From contig JBKPHP010000247.1 of the NCBI GenBank assembly GCA_046729895.1, positions 1-5,629 of the forward strand: a stretch of 5,629 nt of DNA. The letters are read 5' to 3'. Below, in pieces: positions 4,803 to 5,629 of the stretch. This DNA is from DASXBA01 sp046729895. Lineage in GTDB: Bacteria; Actinomycetota; Thermoleophilia; Solirubrobacterales; Thermoleophilaceae. The notes under the pieces were generated by a model that was not told where the DNA came from, made no database searches, and was given only the letters and a program-made list of their open reading frames with translations. The number at the start of each line of letters is the position of its first letter. Position 1 is the first letter of the stretch. A program made the translations under genes and the position numbers.

Positions 4803-5629
4803 ATGAGGACGCCGCGCCACTTCTTCGAGCCGCTCGCCATCGGGGCGCCGGACCCCATCCGCGAGGTCCGGATCAGGCCGTCGCGGATGATCCACTTCCT
4901 CGACTTCTCGAACGAGAAGATGGCTGCCAAGGCGCCCGACACCGCCCGGCAGACCGACATCCTGCTTGGCAACCTCGAGGACGCCGTGCCGGTGGACCGC
5001 AAGGAGGCGGCCAGGGAGGGTCTGGTACGGGTGGCCAAGGAGGCCGACCTGGGCGACACGGCGCTCTGGACGCGCGTCAACAGCCTCGAGAGCCCGTGGG
5101 TGCTGGACGACCTCACCCGACTCGTCACCGAGATCGGCGACAAGCTCGAGGTGATCATGGTCCCCAAGGTCGAGGGGCCCTGGGACATCCACTACGTCGA
5201 TCGGCTGCTTGCCCAGCTCGAGCCCACGGGGGGCCTCGAGCGGCCGTTGCTCGTTCACGCCATCCTCGAGACCAGCATCGGGGTGGTGAACCTGGAGCAG
5301 ATCGCCACCGCCAGCCCGCGGATGCAGGGGATGAGCTTCGGCCCGGCGGACCTGGCCGCCTCACGCCGCATGAAGACGACCCGCGTCGGCGGCGGCCACC
5401 CGGGTTATCGAGTGATCGAGGATCCCGACCCGGAAGATCCGGACGCGCCACGCGCCACCGCACAGCAGGACCCCTGGCATTACTCCGTCGCCCGCATGGT
5501 GGACGCCTGCACGTCGGCCGGCATCCTCCCCTTCTACGGCCCCTACGGCGACATCAAGGACGTGGAGGGCTGCGAGACCCAGTTCCGGGCGGCCTTCCTG
5601 CTCGGCTGCGTGGGCGCCTGGTCGCTGCA
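4803..5629 (+). CDS. mcl: Malyl-CoA/beta-methylmalyl-CoA/citramalyl-CoA lyase-like protein (3' end cut)
   Basis: This HpcH/HpaI (CitE-like) TIM-barrel lyase would reversibly split a 3-hydroxyacyl-CoA: malyl-CoA to acetyl-CoA plus glyoxylate, beta-methylmalyl-CoA to propionyl-CoA plus glyoxylate, or citramalyl-CoA to acetyl-CoA plus pyruvate. 275 residues are visible, against about 320-350 for the family; the C-terminal lid is outside the window. Landmarks are GNLEDAVP (56-63), substrate-binding Arg91 in TRVNS, MVPKVEGPWDIHYVD (119-133), metal ligands Glu156 (LETSIG) and Asp183 (GPADLAAS), KTTRVGGGHP (191-200), QQDPWHY (221-227) and YGPYGDIKD (245-253). The start FFEPLAIGAP and the whole visible layout match, as I remember it, the Chloroflexus aurantiacus lyase of the 3-hydroxypropionate bicycle better than the shorter mycobacterial CitE proteins. 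ATG 4803 is preferred over TTG 4800 because it gives the family N-terminus. An acidic loop (EDPDPEDPD, 206-214) precedes QQDPWHY. The gene is divergent from the hydratase. Confidence 0.88.
   Translation, partial: MRTPRHFFEPLAIGAPDPIREVRIRPSRMIHFLDFSNEKMAAKAPDTARQTDILLGNLEDAVPVDRKEAAREGLVRVAKEADLGDTALWTRVNSLESPWVLDDLTRLVTEIGDKLEVIMVPKVEGPWDIHYVDRLLAQLEPTGGLERPLLVHAILETSIGVVNLEQIATASPRMQGMSFGPADLAASRRMKTTRVGGGHPGYRVIEDPDPEDPDAPRATAQQDPWHYSVARMVDACTSAGILPFYGPYGDIKDVEGCETQFRAAFLLGCVGAWSL

Noticed and set aside
4698..5258. Minus-strand open frame of 186 codons (and 4652-5188 in another frame)
   Set aside because: Antisense to the CoA-ester lyase and its promoter region; no recognisable features.

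Overview
The window is high-GC DNA, most likely from an actinomycete (Actinomycetota). The evidence is a mycobacterial-type GTP-dependent PEP carboxykinase, a class E-like sortase (so probably a monoderm cell wall) and strong G/C preference at third codon positions. The overall look suggests a deep lineage such as Thermoleophilia, but that is an impression from protein style, not something I could test.

The left part (1-3278, minus strand) holds pckG followed 13 nt downstream by an aldehyde dehydrogenase of ALDH7-like type, whose last few codons lie beyond the left edge. The two are probably co-transcribed. PckG makes phosphoenolpyruvate from oxaloacetate. The dehydrogenase oxidises a semialdehyde of unproven identity. 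A short divergent promoter region of 90 nt (3279-3368) separates pckG from a plus-strand gene for a membrane-anchored sortase transpeptidase (3369-3980). No sortase substrate gene is visible.

The right part holds a divergent pair around a 160-nt control region (4643-4802). To the left (minus strand) is a MaoC-type hotdog hydratase/dehydratase. It is followed by a possible small one-helix membrane protein whose 3' end would overlap the sortase gene in antisense. To the right (plus strand) is a CoA-ester lyase closely resembling, from memory, the malyl-CoA/beta-methylmalyl-CoA/citramalyl-CoA lyase of Chloroflexus; it is cut by the right edge. The hydratase and lyase together suggest a C5 dicarboxyl-CoA route (mesaconyl-CoA to beta-methylmalyl-CoA to propionyl-CoA plus glyoxylate, or a related leucine- or itaconate-type breakdown route). 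PckG nearby would suit gluconeogenic growth on the products.

Two plus-strand genes, and possibly the dehydrogenase, carry a TAnnnT -10-like hexamer a few bases before the start codon and no clear Shine-Dalgarno sequence, which points to leaderless transcripts. No tRNA, rRNA, CRISPR array, insertion sequence or obvious horizontal-transfer signature was seen. No stretch longer than about 160 nt lacks a gene. Most of the window is ordinary core metabolism; the hydratase/lyase pair and the small membrane ORF are the parts most worth a second look.
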